64,000 nt of DNA, from NCBI RefSeq assembly GCF_039655875.1, contig NZ_JBBYXK010000003.1, positions 1 through 64,000 of the forward strand. Direction: 5' to 3'. Of this stretch, positions 37,997 to 48,905 are shown piece after piece. Each line of letters begins with the position of its first letter. The first letter of the stretch is position 1. The position numbers and the translations under genes are program-made. The notes under the pieces are model-generated. The model saw only the letters and a list, made by a program, of their open reading frames with translations, did no database searches and had not been told where the DNA came from. This DNA comes from Emcibacter sp. SYSU 3D8 (lineage in GTDB: Bacteria; Pseudomonadota; Alphaproteobacteria; SMXS01).

Positions 37997-40903
37997 ATGG
38001 ATCTGGATCCCGGACTGTCCGCCATCCTGAACGGGGCCAACGCCTCGTTTCTGGAAAGCCTGTACCAGCGCTACGAGCGCGATCCGAACTCCGTCGATCC
38101 CGAGTGGCGCGGCTGGTTCGAAGCGCTCCGCGACGGCGCCGCCCGGACGGCCGGCGCCCATGGCGGCCCGACCTGGCAGCGCACGGACTGGCCGCCGCTG
38201 AACAATGGCGACCTGACGGCCGCGCTCGATCCCGGCGCGCCTGCTCCAACCGCCGCCAAGCCCAAGGACAAGGGCAAGGGCGTCAGCCAGGAACAGCTTC
38301 ACGCTGCCGCCATGGACTCGATCCGTGCACTTGCACTGATCCGATCCTACCGGGTGCGCGGTCACCTGCACGCCAAGCTCGACCCGCTCGGACTGGCGGT
38401 CTCGCCCGATCATCCTGAGCTCGATCCCGAGGCCTATGGCTTCAGCGAAAAGGATCTGGACCGGCCCATCTTCATCGATGCGCTGGGTCTGAAGACCGCC
38501 ACGGTGCGGGAGATCGTCGAGATACTCGAGCGGGCCTATTGCGGCCCCATCGGCGTCGAGTATATGCACATTTCCGAGCTGCAGGAGCGCGTCTGGATAC
38601 AGGAGCGCATCGAAGGACACGACCAGTACGTGTCGTTTACCGACATGGGCAAGCAGGCGATCCTGCAGAAAGTGATCGAGGCGGAAACCTTCGAGCAGTT
38701 CCTCAACGTCAAGTATACGGGCACGAAGCGGTTTGGCCTGGACGGCGCCGAAGCCACGATTCCGGCGCTCGAGGCCATCATCAAGAAAGCCGGCGCGCTG
38801 GGCGTGCAGGAGATCGCCATCGGCATGCCGCATCGCGGCCGGCTCAACGTGCTGGCCAACGTGATGTCGAAGCCGTTCCGGGCGATCTTCAACGAGTTCC
38901 ACGGCGGTTCATCGACGCCTGACGAGGTAGAAGGCTCGGGCGACGTGAAATATCATCTGGGCAGTTCGTCAGACCGCGAGTTCGACGGCAACAATGTGCA
39001 TTTGTCGTTGTCGGCCAATCCATCCCATCTCGAGGCCGTGGACCCGGTGGTCATGGGCAAGGTGCGCGCCAAGCAGGACCAGCGCGGCGACAAGGAACGC
39101 AGCGAGGTTGTCGGCCTGCTGCTGCACGGCGACGCAGCCTTTGCAGGACAGGGCCTGGTGCCGGAATGCCTGGGCCTGAGCCAGTTGAAGGGCTACCGCA
39201 TCGGCGGCGTGATCCATTTCATCGTCAACAATCAGATCGGCTTCACCACCTCGCCGATGTATTCGCGCTCGTCGCCTTATCCGTCCGACATCGCCAAAGG
39301 CATCCAGGCGCCGATCTTCCACGTCAATGGCGACGATCCGGAAGCCGTGGTGCATGTGGCCAAGCTGGCCGTCGAATTTCGCCAGCGGTTCAAGAAGGAC
39401 GTGGTCATCGACATGTTCTGCTATCGCCGGTTCGGCCACAACGAAACCGACGAGCCCATGTTCACCCAGCCGTTGATGTATCAGCGCATCAAGGATCAGC
39501 CGACGGTGACGCAGCTTTATGCCAGCCGTCTGGCCGAGCAGGGACTGGTCAGTGCCGACGAGTTCAAGCATATGCGCGATGAATTCCGCGCCACGCTGGA
39601 AACCGAGTTCGAGGTGGCGGAATCGTTCAAGCCCAACAAGGCCGATTGGCTGGAAGGCCGCTGGGCCGGCCTGAAGCGTGCCCGCGGCACCGTGCGGCGC
39701 GGCCGTACCGCCGAGGACGAGGACACGCTGCGCCGGCTGATCGAGGTGCTGACCACCGCGCCCGAGGATTTCAACGTCCACAGGACGCTGCAGCGGCAGC
39801 TGGACCGCAAGCGTGAGACGCTGGAAAGCGGCACCGGCATCGACTGGGCCACGGCCGAGGCGCTGGCATTCGGCTCGCTGCTCGATGAAGGATTCGGCGT
39901 GCGCCTTTCGGGCCAGGATTCCGGCCGGGGCACCTTTTCCCAGCGCCACGCGGTGTTCACCGACCAGGTGACCGGCGACCGCTACACGCCGCTCGATCAT
40001 GTGCGCGATGACGCCAAGTTCGAGGTCATCGATTCCATGCTGTCCGAGGCGGCGGTGATGGGGTTCGAATACGGCTTTACCCTGGCCGAGCCGAACACGC
40101 TGGTATTGTGGGAGGCCCAGTTCGGCGATTTCGCCAACGGCGCCCAGGTGATCATCGACCAGTTCGTCGCCGCCGGCGAGCTGAAGTGGCTGCGCATGAG
40201 CGGCCTGGTACTGCTGCTGCCGCATGGCTTCGAGGGTCAGGGGCCCGAGCATTCGTCCGCGCGCCTCGAGCGCTACCTGCAGATGTGCGCCGAGGACAAT
40301 TGGCAGGTCGCCAACTGCACCACGCCGGCCAATTATTTCCATATCCTGCGGCGCCAGATGCACCGCGAGTTCCGCAAGCCGCTGGTGCTGATGACGCCCA
40401 AGAGCCTGCTGCGGCACAAGCTGTGCGTATCGCATCTGTCGGACATGGCGCGCGGCACCTCGTTCCACCGCATCATGTGGGATCATGCGCAGACCGAGAA
40501 GGAAGGCTACGGCAAGCTGAAGCCCGACGATCAGATCACCCGCGTCGTGATCTGTTCGGGCAAGGTCTATTACGACCTGCTGGAAGAGCGCGAGGCGCGC
40601 AAGCTTTCCGACGTCTATCTGATGCGCATCGAGCAGCTCTATCCGTTCCCGGGCGATTCGCTTCAGGAGGAACTCGAGCGTTTCCCGCACGCCAAGGTCA
40701 TCTGGTGCCAGGAGGAACCTCAGAACATGGGCGCGTGGACGTTCGTCGAGCCGTTTATCGAAAAAACGCTCGAGGATCTGGATCATTTCGTGAAGCGGCC
40801 CGTCTATGTGGGGAGACCGGCGGCCGCGTCTCCGGCGACCGGGCTGTTGTCCCGCCACAAGGAACAGCAGGCGCGGATCGTTCATGACGCCCTGATTGGT
40901 TAG
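37997..40903 (+). CDS. sucA: 2-oxoglutarate dehydrogenase E1 component
   Basis: This 968-residue thiamine diphosphate enzyme decarboxylates 2-oxoglutarate. It has the N-terminal [13 protein letters not shown] segment that binds E2, [14 protein letters not shown], the ThDP motif region around GDAAFAGQG with NNQIGFTT, and the C-terminal [12 protein letters not shown] at 37997 is preferred; an in-frame TTG at 37955 would add 14 atypical residues. It is the third gene of the suc operon. Confidence 0.97.
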   Translation: MDLDPGLSAILNGANASFLESLYQRYERDPNSVDPEWRGWFEALRDGAARTAGAHGGPTWQRTDWPPLNNGDLTAALDPGAPAPTAAKPKDKGKGVSQEQLHAAAMDSIRALALIRSYRVRGHLHAKLDPLGLAVSPDHPELDPEAYGFSEKDLDRPIFIDALGLKTATVREIVEILERAYCGPIGVEYMHISELQERVWIQERIEGHDQYVSFTDMGKQAILQKVIEAETFEQFLNVKYTGTKRFGLDGAEATIPALEAIIKKAGALGVQEIAIGMPHRGRLNVLANVMSKPFRAIFNEFHGGSSTPDEVEGSGDVKYHLGSSSDREFDGNNVHLSLSANPSHLEAVDPVVMGKVRAKQDQRGDKERSEVVGLLLHGDAAFAGQGLVPECLGLSQLKGYRIGGVIHFIVNNQIGFTTSPMYSRSSPYPSDIAKGIQAPIFHVNGDDPEAVVHVAKLAVEFRQRFKKDVVIDMFCYRRFGHNETDEPMFTQPLMYQRIKDQPTVTQLYASRLAEQGLVSADEFKHMRDEFRATLETEFEVAESFKPNKADWLEGRWAGLKRARGTVRRGRTAEDEDTLRRLIEVLTTAPEDFNVHRTLQRQLDRKRETLESGTGIDWATAEALAFGSLLDEGFGVRLSGQDSGRGTFSQRHAVFTDQVTGDRYTPLDHVRDDAKFEVIDSMLSEAAVMGFEYGFTLAEPNTLVLWEAQFGDFANGAQVIIDQFVAAGELKWLRMSGLVLLLPHGFEGQGPEHSSARLERYLQMCAEDNWQVANCTTPANYFHILRRQMHREFRKPLVLMTPKSLLRHKLCVSHLSDMARGTSFHRIMWDHAQTEKEGYGKLKPDDQITRVVICSGKVYYDLLEEREARKLSDVYLMRIEQLYPFPGDSLQEELERFPHAKVIWCQEEPQNMGAWTFVEPFIEKTLEDLDHFVKRPVYVGRPAAASPATGLLSRHKEQQARIVHDALIG

Positions 40904-40922
40904 ACTGGAAAGGACAGGCCGA

Positions 40923-42203
40923 ATGCCCACCGACATCGTCGTCCCCGCTCTGGGTGAGTCCATCACCGAGGCGACCGTCGCCAAATGGTACAAGAAGCCC
41001 GGCGACGCCGTGGAGCAAGACGAGCCGCTCGTGGAGCTTGAGACCGACAAGGTCGCCGTCGAGGTCAATGCGCCCACATCCGGCGTGCTCGGCGACCTGC
41101 AGGTCAAGGAAGGCGACACCGTCGCTGTCGGCTCGGTCATCGGCTCGATCGGCGCCGGCGACGGCACGAAGCCTGCCCCGAAGGCCGAGGCCAAACCTGC
41201 GGCCAAGCCCGAGGCCAAGTCGGTGGCCAAGCCCGCGGCCAAGGCGTCACCCGCGCCGGAGCCACCGGCCGCTGCGCCCGAGTCCGAGGAATTGGCGCGC
41301 GAGGCCGCCTCGATGGCCCCGTCCGCCGCGCGCCTTGTCGAAGAAGCCAAGCTCGATCCCAGCACCATCGATGGCACCGGCCGGGGCGGCCGCATCACCA
41401 AAGCCGACGTGCTGAAGGCCATGGAAGCGCCCAAGGCAGACGCGGCGCCCGCCGCGCCCGCGTCCCAGGCCGCGAAGCCGGCCGCGCCGCCGCGGGAGCC
41501 GGGCGAGCGCGAGGAGCGGGTGCAGATGTCCCGCCTGCGCAAGACCATCGCGACCCGGCTGAAGGAGGCGCAGAACACCGCCGCCATGCTGACCACGTTC
41601 AACGAGGTCGACATGACCGCGCTGATCGCCATGCGCAACGAATACCGCGACCTGTTCGAGAAGAAGCACGGCGTACGCCTGGGCTTCATGTCGTTCTTCG
41701 CCAGGGCCTGCGTGATGGCGCTGCACGAAATTCCGTCGGTCAACGCCGAAGTGGACGGCGACACCATCATCTACAAGGACCACTACGACATCGGCATCGC
41801 CGTGTCGGCGCCGCATGGCCTGGTCGTGCCGGTGATCCGCGACGTGGACGCGCTCGGCCTCGCCGGCATCGAAAAGGCCATCGGCGAGATGGCGGTGAAG
41901 GCCAGGGACGGCAAACTTGCCTTGGCTGATCTGCAGGGCGGGACCTTCACGATCTCCAATGGCGGCGTATTTGGTTCCTTGATGTCGACGCCGATCCTCA
42001 ACCCGCCACAGTCCGGCATTCTTGGCATGCACAAGGTCCAGGACCGGCCCGTGGTGGTGGATGGCCAGATCGTGGCGCGGCCCATGATGTACCTTGCCCT
42101 GTCGTATGATCACCGTATTGTCGATGGACGCGAGGCGGTTACCTTCCTGGTCCGCGTCAAGGAATGTCTCGAAGACCCGCACCGGATGCTGCTCGATCTG
42201 TAG
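40923..42203 (+). CDS. sucB: dihydrolipoamide succinyltransferase (E2)
   Basis: This 426-residue core subunit has three parts: one lipoyl domain with the lipoylated Lys in [11 protein letters not shown], an Ala/Pro/Lys-rich linker (about 80-125), a peripheral-subunit-binding domain ([13 protein letters not shown]) and the catalytic acyltransferase domain with [16 protein letters not shown] at 40923 ([13 protein letters not shown]) follows an AGGACAGG site. It transfers succinyl to CoA. Confidence 0.97.
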   Translation: MPTDIVVPALGESITEATVAKWYKKPGDAVEQDEPLVELETDKVAVEVNAPTSGVLGDLQVKEGDTVAVGSVIGSIGAGDGTKPAPKAEAKPAAKPEAKSVAKPAAKASPAPEPPAAAPESEELAREAASMAPSAARLVEEAKLDPSTIDGTGRGGRITKADVLKAMEAPKADAAPAAPASQAAKPAAPPREPGEREERVQMSRLRKTIATRLKEAQNTAAMLTTFNEVDMTALIAMRNEYRDLFEKKHGVRLGFMSFFARACVMALHEIPSVNAEVDGDTIIYKDHYDIGIAVSAPHGLVVPVIRDVDALGLAGIEKAIGEMAVKARDGKLALADLQGGTFTISNGGVFGSLMSTPILNPPQSGILGMHKVQDRPVVVDGQIVARPMMYLALSYDHRIVDGREAVTFLVRVKECLEDPHRMLLDL

Positions 42204-42239
42204 CGCCGGCCAGCGGGCACCTGATAAACGAGGGAAATG

Positions 42240-43643
42240 ATGAGCGATTATGATGTTGTGGTCATCGGTGGTGGCCCGGGCGGCTACATCGCCGCGATCC
42301 GTGCGGCGCAGAACGGGCTGAAAGTAGCCTGCATCGAGGGTCGCGGCGCGCTGGGCGGAACCTGCACCAATGTTGGCTGCATTCCCTCCAAGGCGCTGCT
42401 GCACGCCTCGGAAGTGTTCGAGGAAGCCGGCCATTCCTATGGCAAGATCGGCGTGAAGGTTGGCTCGCTCGAGCTCGATCTGCCCGCCATGATGGCCTAC
42501 AAGGACGACACGGTAAAAGGCCTGACCCGCGGCATCGAGTTCCTGTTCAAGAAGAACAAGATCGATTACGTGAAGGGCTGGGGCAGCTTCAAGGACAAGA
42601 ATACCATCGAGGTGAAGGGCGAAGACGGCTCGACCTCGACGGTCACCGGCAAGAGCATCATCATCGCCACCGGCTCGGAGCCGGCGTCGATTCCGGGCGT
42701 CACCATCGACGAAAAGCGCATCGTATCCTCGACCGGCGCCCTTGCGCTGCCCGAAGTGCCCAAGCATCTGGTCGTCATCGGCGGCGGCGTGATCGGCCTG
42801 GAACTCGGGTCGGTCTGGGCGCGCCTCGGCGCCAAGGTCACTGTGGTCGAGTTCCTCGACCGGATCGTGCCTGGCGTGGACGACGAAGTGGCGAAGGAAT
42901 TCGACAAGATCCTGCGCAAGCAGGGCTTCACCATGAAGACCGGCACCAAGGTGACCAAGGTTGAATCGGCCAAGGCCGGCCTGAAGATCAGCGTCGAACC
43001 CGCCAAGGGCGGCGACGCCGAGGTGCTGGAAGCCGACTACGTGCTCGTTTCGGTGGGGCGCAAGGCCTACACCGAAGGCCTGGGCCTGGACAAGGTGGGC
43101 GTCAAGGCGACCGACCGGGGCCTGGTTGTCACCGACGATCACTGGCGCACCAACGTGGACGGCATCTATGCCATCGGCGACGTGATCGCCGGCCCCATGC
43201 TGGCCCACAAGTCCGAGGAAGAAGGCGCCGCGGTCGCCGATGTGATCGCCGGCAAGGTCGGCCACGTGAACTACGACGCCATTCCCAACGTGATCTATAC
43301 CTCGCCCGAGGTGGCCTCGGTGGGCAAGACCGAGGAAGAGCTGAAGAAGGCGGGCGTCGAGTACAAGGCGGGCAAGTTCCCGTTCATGGCCAATGCCAAG
43401 GCCAAGGTCGGCCTGCACACGGAAGGGTTCGTCAAGATCCTTGCCGATGCCAAGACCGACCGGGTGCTGGGCGTGCATATCATCGGCGCCGATGCCGGCA
43501 ACCTGATCGCCGAGGCGGTGCTCGCCATGGAGTTCGATGCCTCGGCCGAGGATATCGCCATGACCTGTCACGCGCATCCGACCCTTTCCGAATCCATGAA
43601 GGAAGCGGCGCTTGCCGTCTCGGGCCGGACGCTGAACTTCTAG
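42240..43643 (+). CDS. lpdA: dihydrolipoyl dehydrogenase (E3)
   Basis: This 467-residue flavoprotein reoxidises lipoamide. The redox pair is C42/C47 (GGTCTNVGCIPS), the FAD fold VVVIGGGPGGYIAA, the NAD fold VVIGGGVIGLE, and the catalytic His-Glu pair lies in HAHPTLSE. Two ATGs (42237, 42240) are adjacent; the second has better spacing from AGGGA. It ends the suc operon at a strong terminator. Confidence 0.97.
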   Translation: MSDYDVVVIGGGPGGYIAAIRAAQNGLKVACIEGRGALGGTCTNVGCIPSKALLHASEVFEEAGHSYGKIGVKVGSLELDLPAMMAYKDDTVKGLTRGIEFLFKKNKIDYVKGWGSFKDKNTIEVKGEDGSTSTVTGKSIIIATGSEPASIPGVTIDEKRIVSSTGALALPEVPKHLVVIGGGVIGLELGSVWARLGAKVTVVEFLDRIVPGVDDEVAKEFDKILRKQGFTMKTGTKVTKVESAKAGLKISVEPAKGGDAEVLEADYVLVSVGRKAYTEGLGLDKVGVKATDRGLVVTDDHWRTNVDGIYAIGDVIAGPMLAHKSEEEGAAVADVIAGKVGHVNYDAIPNVIYTSPEVASVGKTEEELKKAGVEYKAGKFPFMANAKAKVGLHTEGFVKILADAKTDRVLGVHIIGADAGNLIAEAVLAMEFDASAEDIAMTCHAHPTLSESMKEAALAVSGRTLNF

Positions 43644-43666
43644 GACGCGTTCAACCACGTACCAGG

Positions 43667-43708
43667 CGCCGTCATCCCGGATACCGGAATGGCGGCGTTT
43701 CTGTATTC
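43667..43708 (+). terminator. terminator of the suc operon
   Basis: A 14-base-pair stem with one G-U pair and one mismatch (43667-43680 with 43684-43697) closes a three-base loop and is followed by TTTCTGTATT. It separates lpdA from the convergent SET-domain gene. Confidence 0.85.
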
Positions 43709-43714
43709 AGGGGC

Positions 43715-44110
43715 TCAGCCCTCGACAATGTCGAACGGGAAGGTCTCGTAGGCGTAGTCGATGGTCAGTTCCTCGCCGGCCTTCAGGTCGCGGGCCGCAT
43801 AGAGGCACACGCACAGGCGCTCGCAGTCCAGCTCGAAGTGGCAGTTGGGCTGGGCGCTGTGGTTGCAGAATGAAATTTCGCCAAACGCCACCGCATACTG
43901 GACAATGTCGGAATTGGGCGTCCAGTCGAACACGTAGTGGCGCAACATGCCCTCGTCCACGTTGCGCGTCTGCTCCGGGGGAAGCACCAGCACGCTGGCC
44001 GAGGTGACCAGATCGCCTTCCGCGATGTCCGTTCCGGCAAACAGCCCGCGCCCGCCGAGGCGCGACGGGGCGATGCAAAGCCTGCTCGATGGTGCCAGAA
44101 TATGTGTCAT
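43715..44110 (-). CDS. SET domain-containing protein
   Basis: This 131-residue protein is little more than a SET domain. It has the N-terminal GGRGLFAGTDIAEGDLV strand pair, the pseudo-knot motif NHSAQPNCHF and GEELTIDYAYETF at the end. SET proteins methylate lysines with SAM; the bacterial substrate is unknown, and the post-SET cysteines are absent. It lies 9 bases downstream of xerC, at the end of the tal-DUF484-xerC operon. Confidence 0.9.
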   Translation of the reverse strand: MTHILAPSSRLCIAPSRLGGRGLFAGTDIAEGDLVTSASVLVLPPEQTRNVDEGMLRHYVFDWTPNSDIVQYAVAFGEISFCNHSAQPNCHFELDCERLCVCLYAARDLKAGEELTIDYAYETFPFDIVEG

Positions 44111-44119
44111 GCCCGTTCC

Positions 44120-45097
44120 TCAGCCGGCGCGGGGATGCGCCGAATCGTATATGGACAGCAATCGCGCCGTATCCACCTCGGTGTAGTGCTGGGTGGTCGA
44201 CAGGGAGGCATGGCCCAGCAATTCCTGGATGGTGCGCAAATCGCCGCCCGACGCCAGCAGGTGGGTGGCGAACGAATGGCGCAGGGCGTGGGGCGTGGCC
44301 GAATCGGGCAGACCCAGTGCGCCGCGCAGCATGCGGATGCGCTGCTGGATGATGCCGGGATTGAGCTGCTTGCCGCGGACGCCGATGAACAGCGGGCCAT
44401 CCGGCTCCAGCGCGAAGGGGCAGGCGGCCACATAGGCGGCGACCGCATCGCGCACCACCGGCAGCACGGGCACGAGCCGCTGCTTGCCGCCCTTGCCCAG
44501 CACCACCATGGACTGGCCCGTGGGCGCCTCGCGCCGCTTCAGGCCCAGCGCCTCCGAGATGCGCAGGCCGCAGCCATACAGCAGGGTGATGACGGCGGTG
44601 TCCCGGTCGGCGACCCATGGCTCCTCGCTCAGCGAGCCGACCTCGTCGACAACCGCCCGCGCCCCGTCGACCGACAGCGGACGCGGCACCGAATGGGGAA
44701 TTTTGGGAGTCGACACCGCCTGCACCGCGCCGTTGGTCAGGATGCCGGCGCGGCCGAGGAAACGATAGAAGCTGCGCACCGCCGACAGCGCCCGGGCCGA
44801 CGAGCGCGACGACTGGCCGTCTTTCCGCCGGGTCGCCAGCCAGGCGCGGAAGTCGGGTACCGCGAGGCTCTCCAGCATGGTCTTGCTGACCGCGCCGCCA
44901 TGATGGCGCTGCAGGAAGGCGAAGAAATCCTGCATGTCGCGCAGATAGGATGTCAGGGTGTTGGCAGCGAGTCGCCGTTCGCTGGCCATGTGCCGGACCC
45001 AGTCGCGGGCCAGTGGTGCAGCCGTGTCATCGGCGGCGAGGGAGGCGAGCAGTCGCCCCACCAATTGGTTGACGGTCAGTTCTCCGGCCGCGACCAC
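44120..45097 (-). CDS. xerC: tyrosine recombinase XerC
   Basis: This 325-residue site-specific recombinase resolves chromosome dimers at dif with XerD. The catalytic set is complete: R179 (GLRISEA), a beta-hairpin Lys in GKGGK (about 202), H270 and R273 (HALRHSFATHL), H296 and Y305 (TQHYTEV). An N-terminal SAM-like core-binding domain precedes it. GTG at 45097, with GGAGG 8 bases upstream, overlaps the DUF484 gene by 22 bases. Its place after DUF484 fits XerC and argues against a phage integrase. Confidence 0.94.
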   Translation of the reverse strand: MVAAGELTVNQLVGRLLASLAADDTAAPLARDWVRHMASERRLAANTLTSYLRDMQDFFAFLQRHHGGAVSKTMLESLAVPDFRAWLATRRKDGQSSRSSARALSAVRSFYRFLGRAGILTNGAVQAVSTPKIPHSVPRPLSVDGARAVVDEVGSLSEEPWVADRDTAVITLLYGCGLRISEALGLKRREAPTGQSMVVLGKGGKQRLVPVLPVVRDAVAAYVAACPFALEPDGPLFIGVRGKQLNPGIIQQRIRMLRGALGLPDSATPHALRHSFATHLLASGGDLRTIQELLGHASLSTTQHYTEVDTARLLSIYDSAHPRAG

Positions 45098-45774
45098 CGT
45101 GCCGCCTCCGGGGCCTGGCTCTGGGGCAACAGCTGCTGCAGGCGCAGCGCCAGCACATCGCCCATATATCGCACGAGCTGGGTGGCGTGGCCCGGTTCGA
45201 AGGTCGCCGCGTCGCGGTCGCCCAGGGCCAGCACGCCAAACATCGTGGCGCCCAGTTCCAGCTTCACCATGGCCTGGGACTTGATCAGGCTGGTGGCGGG
45301 GCCGAAAAACTCTTCCGATTCGTTGCGTAGCGGGCCGAGCGTGACGGTCTGGCCGGGTGCGAACTGGCTCTCCAGCAGCATGGCCGGCAGCAGCAGGACG
45401 GAATCCATCTTTCGCTCGGGCCAGACCGAACGGTGATCGAGGCACAGCACCGCCACATCCACATGGAGGTAGCCGTGCAACTCGCGGCTGATGAACCAGG
45501 CCAGTTCGTCGAAGCAGCCGGCGCGGATCACGCCCAGCGTGGCCTCGTGCACCTGGTGCTGACTGGCCAGATTGCCGCGCGACGTCTCGACCAGCGCGTC
45601 CCGGTCGGCGGTGCGCTGCGACAGGCTGCCGCGCAGGCGATCGATCAGGTGGCGCTGGAAGTCGACGACGCCCTGGTCGTTTTCCGGTCCGCCCGGCAGC
45701 AGGCCGGCGAGCACATCCGGGTGCTTGTCGAGCCAGGCGAGAACCTGGTCCTTGGTGAGTTTGCCGCCGGCCAT
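45076..45774 (-). CDS. DUF484 family protein (GAF-like)
   Basis: This 232-residue cytosolic protein belongs to the DUF484 family, usually found directly before xerC. It opens with VLAWLDKHPDVLAGLLPGG, then a helical stretch and a GAF-like domain ending in GVLALGDRDAATFEPGHATQLVRYMGDVLA. No enzyme function is known. Its start is two bases after the transaldolase stop, and its end overlaps xerC. Confidence 0.92.
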   Translation of the reverse strand: MAGGKLTKDQVLAWLDKHPDVLAGLLPGGPENDQGVVDFQRHLIDRLRGSLSQRTADRDALVETSRGNLASQHQVHEATLGVIRAGCFDELAWFISRELHGYLHVDVAVLCLDHRSVWPERKMDSVLLLPAMLLESQFAPGQTVTLGPLRNESEEFFGPATSLIKSQAMVKLELGATMFGVLALGDRDAATFEPGHATQLVRYMGDVLALRLQQLLPQSQAPEAARWSRPEN

Positions 45775-45776
45775 GG

Positions 45777-46433
45777 TCAGCCGATCTTCTGGCCGGTCTT
45801 GGCCCAGTCGGCAAGAAACGCCTGCAGGCCCGCGTCGGTCAGCGGATGTTTGACCAGCTGGCGCAAGGTCGCCGGCGGGATCGTGCAGACGTCGGCGCCG
45901 ATCAGCGCCGCCCGCAGCACATGCGTCGGGTTGCGCACGCTCGCCACCAGGATCTCGGTGCTGAACGAATCGTAATTGTCGTAAATCTGGCGGATGTCCT
46001 GGATCAGCGCCATGCCGTCCTGCGAGATGTCATCGAGCCGGCCGACGAAGGGCGAGATGAAGGTGGCGCCCGCCTTGGCGGCCATCAGCGCCTGGACCGC
46101 CGAGAAGCACAGCGTGACATTCACCATGGTGCCGTTCGACGTCAGGTGGCGGCAGGCTTTCAGCCCGTCGATGGTCAGCGGCACCTTTACCGTGATGTTG
46201 TCGGCGACAAGGGCGAGCTTCTCGCCTTCGCTGATCATGCCTTTCGCATCGGTGGCGGTGACCTCGGCGCTTACCGGGCCGTCGACCACGGCGCAGATGT
46301 CGCGCAGGATGTCGTTGAAGTCGCGGCCGGCCTTGGCGACCAGCGACGGGTTGGTCGTCACACCGTCAAGCAGACCGCTTTCCGCCAGGTCGCGAATTTC
46401 CGCGATGTCGGCGGTGTCGACGAAAAACTTCAT
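45777..46433 (-). CDS. tal: transaldolase / fructose-6-phosphate aldolase family protein
   Basis: This 218-residue protein is a short (class 3B/FSA-type) transaldolase. The Schiff-base Lys lies in NITVKVPLT, and [21 protein letters not shown] and EILVASVRN are family motifs. It could act in the pentose phosphate pathway as a transaldolase or as a fructose-6-phosphate aldolase; the sequence does not decide. ATG at 46433 with GAGGA upstream. First gene of its operon. Confidence 0.93.
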   Translation of the reverse strand: MKFFVDTADIAEIRDLAESGLLDGVTTNPSLVAKAGRDFNDILRDICAVVDGPVSAEVTATDAKGMISEGEKLALVADNITVKVPLTIDGLKACRHLTSNGTMVNVTLCFSAVQALMAAKAGATFISPFVGRLDDISQDGMALIQDIRQIYDNYDSFSTEILVASVRNPTHVLRAALIGADVCTIPPATLRQLVKHPLTDAGLQAFLADWAKTGQKIG

Positions 46434-46474
46434 GAAGGGTATTCCTCGGTTCGGTTGTTGGGCCCGTTGGGGCG

Positions 46475-46503
46475 ATTCTAAGAGAGGCGCGGGACACTGC
46501 CAA
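46475..46503 (-). promoter_or_regulatory. promoter of tal-DUF484-xerC operon
   Basis: Read leftward: TTGGCA (46503-46498), 17 bases, TAGAAT (46480-46475), about 40 bases before the tal ATG. A perfect 12-base dyad, CTGCCAAGGCAG (46497-46508), covers the -35 box and could be an operator. Confidence 0.7.
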
Positions 46504-46562
46504 GGCAGCATACCATCAAAAGCAGTTCGCCGGCGGCGGGACGATCGGGCGCCACCGCGACC

Positions 46563-48728
46563 GTGCGCGTATTGCTGCCCCTTGGGCTCGACCTAGCATA
46601 TGACTACCGGCCTCCGCCAGAGACGAACCTGCGGCCGGGCGATTTCGTCGAGGTGCCGCTGGGCACCAAACGCCGAATCGGGGTGGTGTGGGACGACGAC
46701 GCGGACGCGCCGGCTGCCGATCCGGCCAAGCTGCGCACGGTGCATGACCGGATCGCGCTGCCGCCCCTGCCCGAATCCACCAGGCGGTTCATCGAATGGG
46801 TCTCGCGCTACACCATGGCGCCGCTGGGCTCGGTGCTGCGCATGGCGATCGCCACGCCGGGCCTGTTTCAGGCGCCGCGGCCGGTCCTTACCTATGCGCT
46901 GACCGATGCCGAGCCTGAACGTCTCACCGCCGCGCGCCAGCGGGTTATGGACCTGCTGCGTGACGGGCCGCCGCGCACCATATCCGATATTGCCGAGGCC
47001 GCCGCCGTCAGCGACGGCGTGGTGCGCGGGCTGGCCGGACAAGGCGTGCTGGAGGCCATCGAGAGCGATCCGGATGCCGGGTATATGGAGCCGCCGCCCG
47101 ATCCCGAAACCCCCGGCCCCGTCCTGTCGGCGGAACAGCACGCTGCGGCCGGGGCACTCATGGCCAGGATCGGCGGTGGATTCGCGGCGCTGGCGCTGGA
47201 GGGCGTCACCGGCTCGGGCAAGACCGAGGTCTATTTCGAGGCCATCGCCGAGGCGCTGCGCCAGGGTGCCGACGGGCAGGTGCTGGTGCTGGTGCCCGAG
47301 ATCGCGCTGACCAACCAGTTGCTCGACCGGTTCGAGACCCGATTCGGCGCACGGCCCATGGTCTGGCATTCGCACCTGACCGGCCGCGCTAGGCGGGCCA
47401 CCTGGCTGGGCGCGGCCTCGGGCGAGGCCCGGGTCGTGGTCGGCGCCCGCTCGGCCCTGTTCCTGCCCTTCAAGGCGCTGTCCCTCATCGTCGTCGACGA
47501 GGAGCACGACCCTGCCTACAAGCAGGAAGAGCAGGTCATCTATCATGCCCGCGACATGGCGGTCGTGCGCGCGTCGCTGATGAAGTGCCCGATCGTGCTG
47601 GTGTCGGCGACGCCGTCGCTGGAGACCATGGTCAATTGCTGGAGCGGCAAGTATCAGCGGGTTCTTCTGCCGACGCGCCACGGCGGCGCCACGCTGCCGA
47701 TCATCGAACCGGTGGACATGCGGCGCGAGGACACGCCGCGCGGCCGCTGGATATCGCCCCGGCTGGAAGCGGACCTGCGTGCCAACCTCGAGGCGGGCGA
47801 GCAGTCCCTGTTGTTCCTCAACCGGCGCGGCTATGCGCCCGCCGCCATCTGCAGGGCCTGCGGCAACCGGGTGATGCGCGAGAACTGCTCGGCGCCGCTG
47901 GTCGTCCACCGTTTCGGCAACCGGCTGCAGTGCCACCACTGCGACTTCACCATGCCCATGCCCCGGCAATGCCCGAAATGCGGCGCCGAAGGCACGATCG
48001 TTCCCTACGGCCCCGGCGTGGAACGGCTCGCCGAGGAGGTGGAGGCGCTGTTCCCCGAGGCGAGGATCGCCATCATGGCCAGCGACACGGTGCGCACCGC
48101 CAGCGAGGCGCAGGCCTTTGTCGAGCGGATCGAGAAGCACCAGATCGACATCGTCATCGGCACCCAGCTCGTCACCAAGGGCCATCATTTTCCCATGCTG
48201 ACCCTGGTCGGCATCATTGATGCGGATCTCGGCCTGTCGGGCGGCGACCTGCGGGCGGGCGAGCGCACCTACCAGCAGCTCTGGCAGGTGGCCGGCCGCG
48301 CCGGCCGCGCCGAACGGCCGGGCCGGGTGCTGGTGCAGACCTATATGCCGGAACATCCGGTGATGCAGGCGCTGATCGGCGGCGACGGTCCGGCGTTCTA
48401 CCGCAACGAGGCGGCCGAGCGGGAGATGGCGGGCTGGCCGCCCTATGGCCGGCTGGCGGCGCTGATTCTTTCGGGGGTCAACGAAGCAGATGTGGCGGCC
48501 CATGCCCGTGCCCTGGCGTCGAGGGCGCCCAGAGGCGCCGATTTCACCGTCATGGGACCGGCGCCGGCTCCCTATGCACGGTTGCGCGGGCGCTTCCGCC
48601 ACCGCTTTCTGGTGCGGGCCAGAAGGAGCGTCGACCTGCAGGGCCTGATACGCGGCTGGCTGGCGCAAGTGCCTGAAAAAAGTAGCGTTCGCGTGGCGGT
48701 GGACATCGACCCCTACAGCTTTCTCTGA
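46563..48728 (+). CDS. priA: replication restart helicase PriA
   Basis: This 721-residue DNA helicase reloads the replisome at stalled forks. It has the N-terminal 3'-end-binding domain, Walker A GVTGSGKT (K220), the DEEH box in [11 protein letters not shown] and the [12 protein letters not shown] motif. The zinc-binding insert has only seven of the eight usual cysteines: C430, C433, C442, C457, C460, C470, C473, with Arg439 in place of the third. Start is GTG at 46563; no earlier start was visible in frame. It diverges from tal. Confidence 0.94.
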   Translation: MRVLLPLGLDLAYDYRPPPETNLRPGDFVEVPLGTKRRIGVVWDDDADAPAADPAKLRTVHDRIALPPLPESTRRFIEWVSRYTMAPLGSVLRMAIATPGLFQAPRPVLTYALTDAEPERLTAARQRVMDLLRDGPPRTISDIAEAAAVSDGVVRGLAGQGVLEAIESDPDAGYMEPPPDPETPGPVLSAEQHAAAGALMARIGGGFAALALEGVTGSGKTEVYFEAIAEALRQGADGQVLVLVPEIALTNQLLDRFETRFGARPMVWHSHLTGRARRATWLGAASGEARVVVGARSALFLPFKALSLIVVDEEHDPAYKQEEQVIYHARDMAVVRASLMKCPIVLVSATPSLETMVNCWSGKYQRVLLPTRHGGATLPIIEPVDMRREDTPRGRWISPRLEADLRANLEAGEQSLLFLNRRGYAPAAICRACGNRVMRENCSAPLVVHRFGNRLQCHHCDFTMPMPRQCPKCGAEGTIVPYGPGVERLAEEVEALFPEARIAIMASDTVRTASEAQAFVERIEKHQIDIVIGTQLVTKGHHFPMLTLVGIIDADLGLSGGDLRAGERTYQQLWQVAGRAGRAERPGRVLVQTYMPEHPVMQALIGGDGPAFYRNEAAEREMAGWPPYGRLAALILSGVNEADVAAHARALASRAPRGADFTVMGPAPAPYARLRGRFRHRFLVRARRSVDLQGLIRGWLAQVPEKSSVRVAVDIDPYSFL

Positions 48729-48766
48729 ACGCTGGTCAGCTCTACGAAAATGCCGCCCTGACTCGG

Positions 48767-48795
48767 TTGCATGGAGCATACCGCTGTGTTAACAC
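48767..48795 (+). promoter_or_regulatory. candidate promoter of the atp operon
   Basis: TTGCAT (48767-48772), 16 bases, TTAACA (48789-48794) lies about 110 bases before atpH. A perfect 10-base palindrome, GTGTTAACAC (48786-48795), covers the -10 region. Matches to consensus are moderate. Confidence 0.38.
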
Positions 48796-48905
48796 TCCGG
48801 CCGTCTCGCGGGTGCGAATGCCTGTGAACAAGCCAGACCTTGAGGAATTCCGCCACTCTCGCGGATATTCCGACCCCGAAGAACGTCTCAAAGAAGAGTC
48901 GCCAC

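Noticed and set aside
38969-43658. Very long minus-strand open frames (933 and 803 codons) opposite sucA, sucB and lpdA
   Set aside because: They mirror the coding frames of highly conserved enzymes and have no recognisable domains or ribosome-binding sites.
44120-45097. XerC-type recombinase as a phage or island integrase
   Set aside because: It lies in an operon with DUF484, the standard xerC context. No attachment-site repeats, tRNA or other phage genes are nearby.
45098-45814. A fusion of XerC with a long N-terminal domain
   Set aside because: The open frame upstream of the XerC GTG is an out-of-frame reading of DUF484. The DUF484 frame itself is well conserved and complete.
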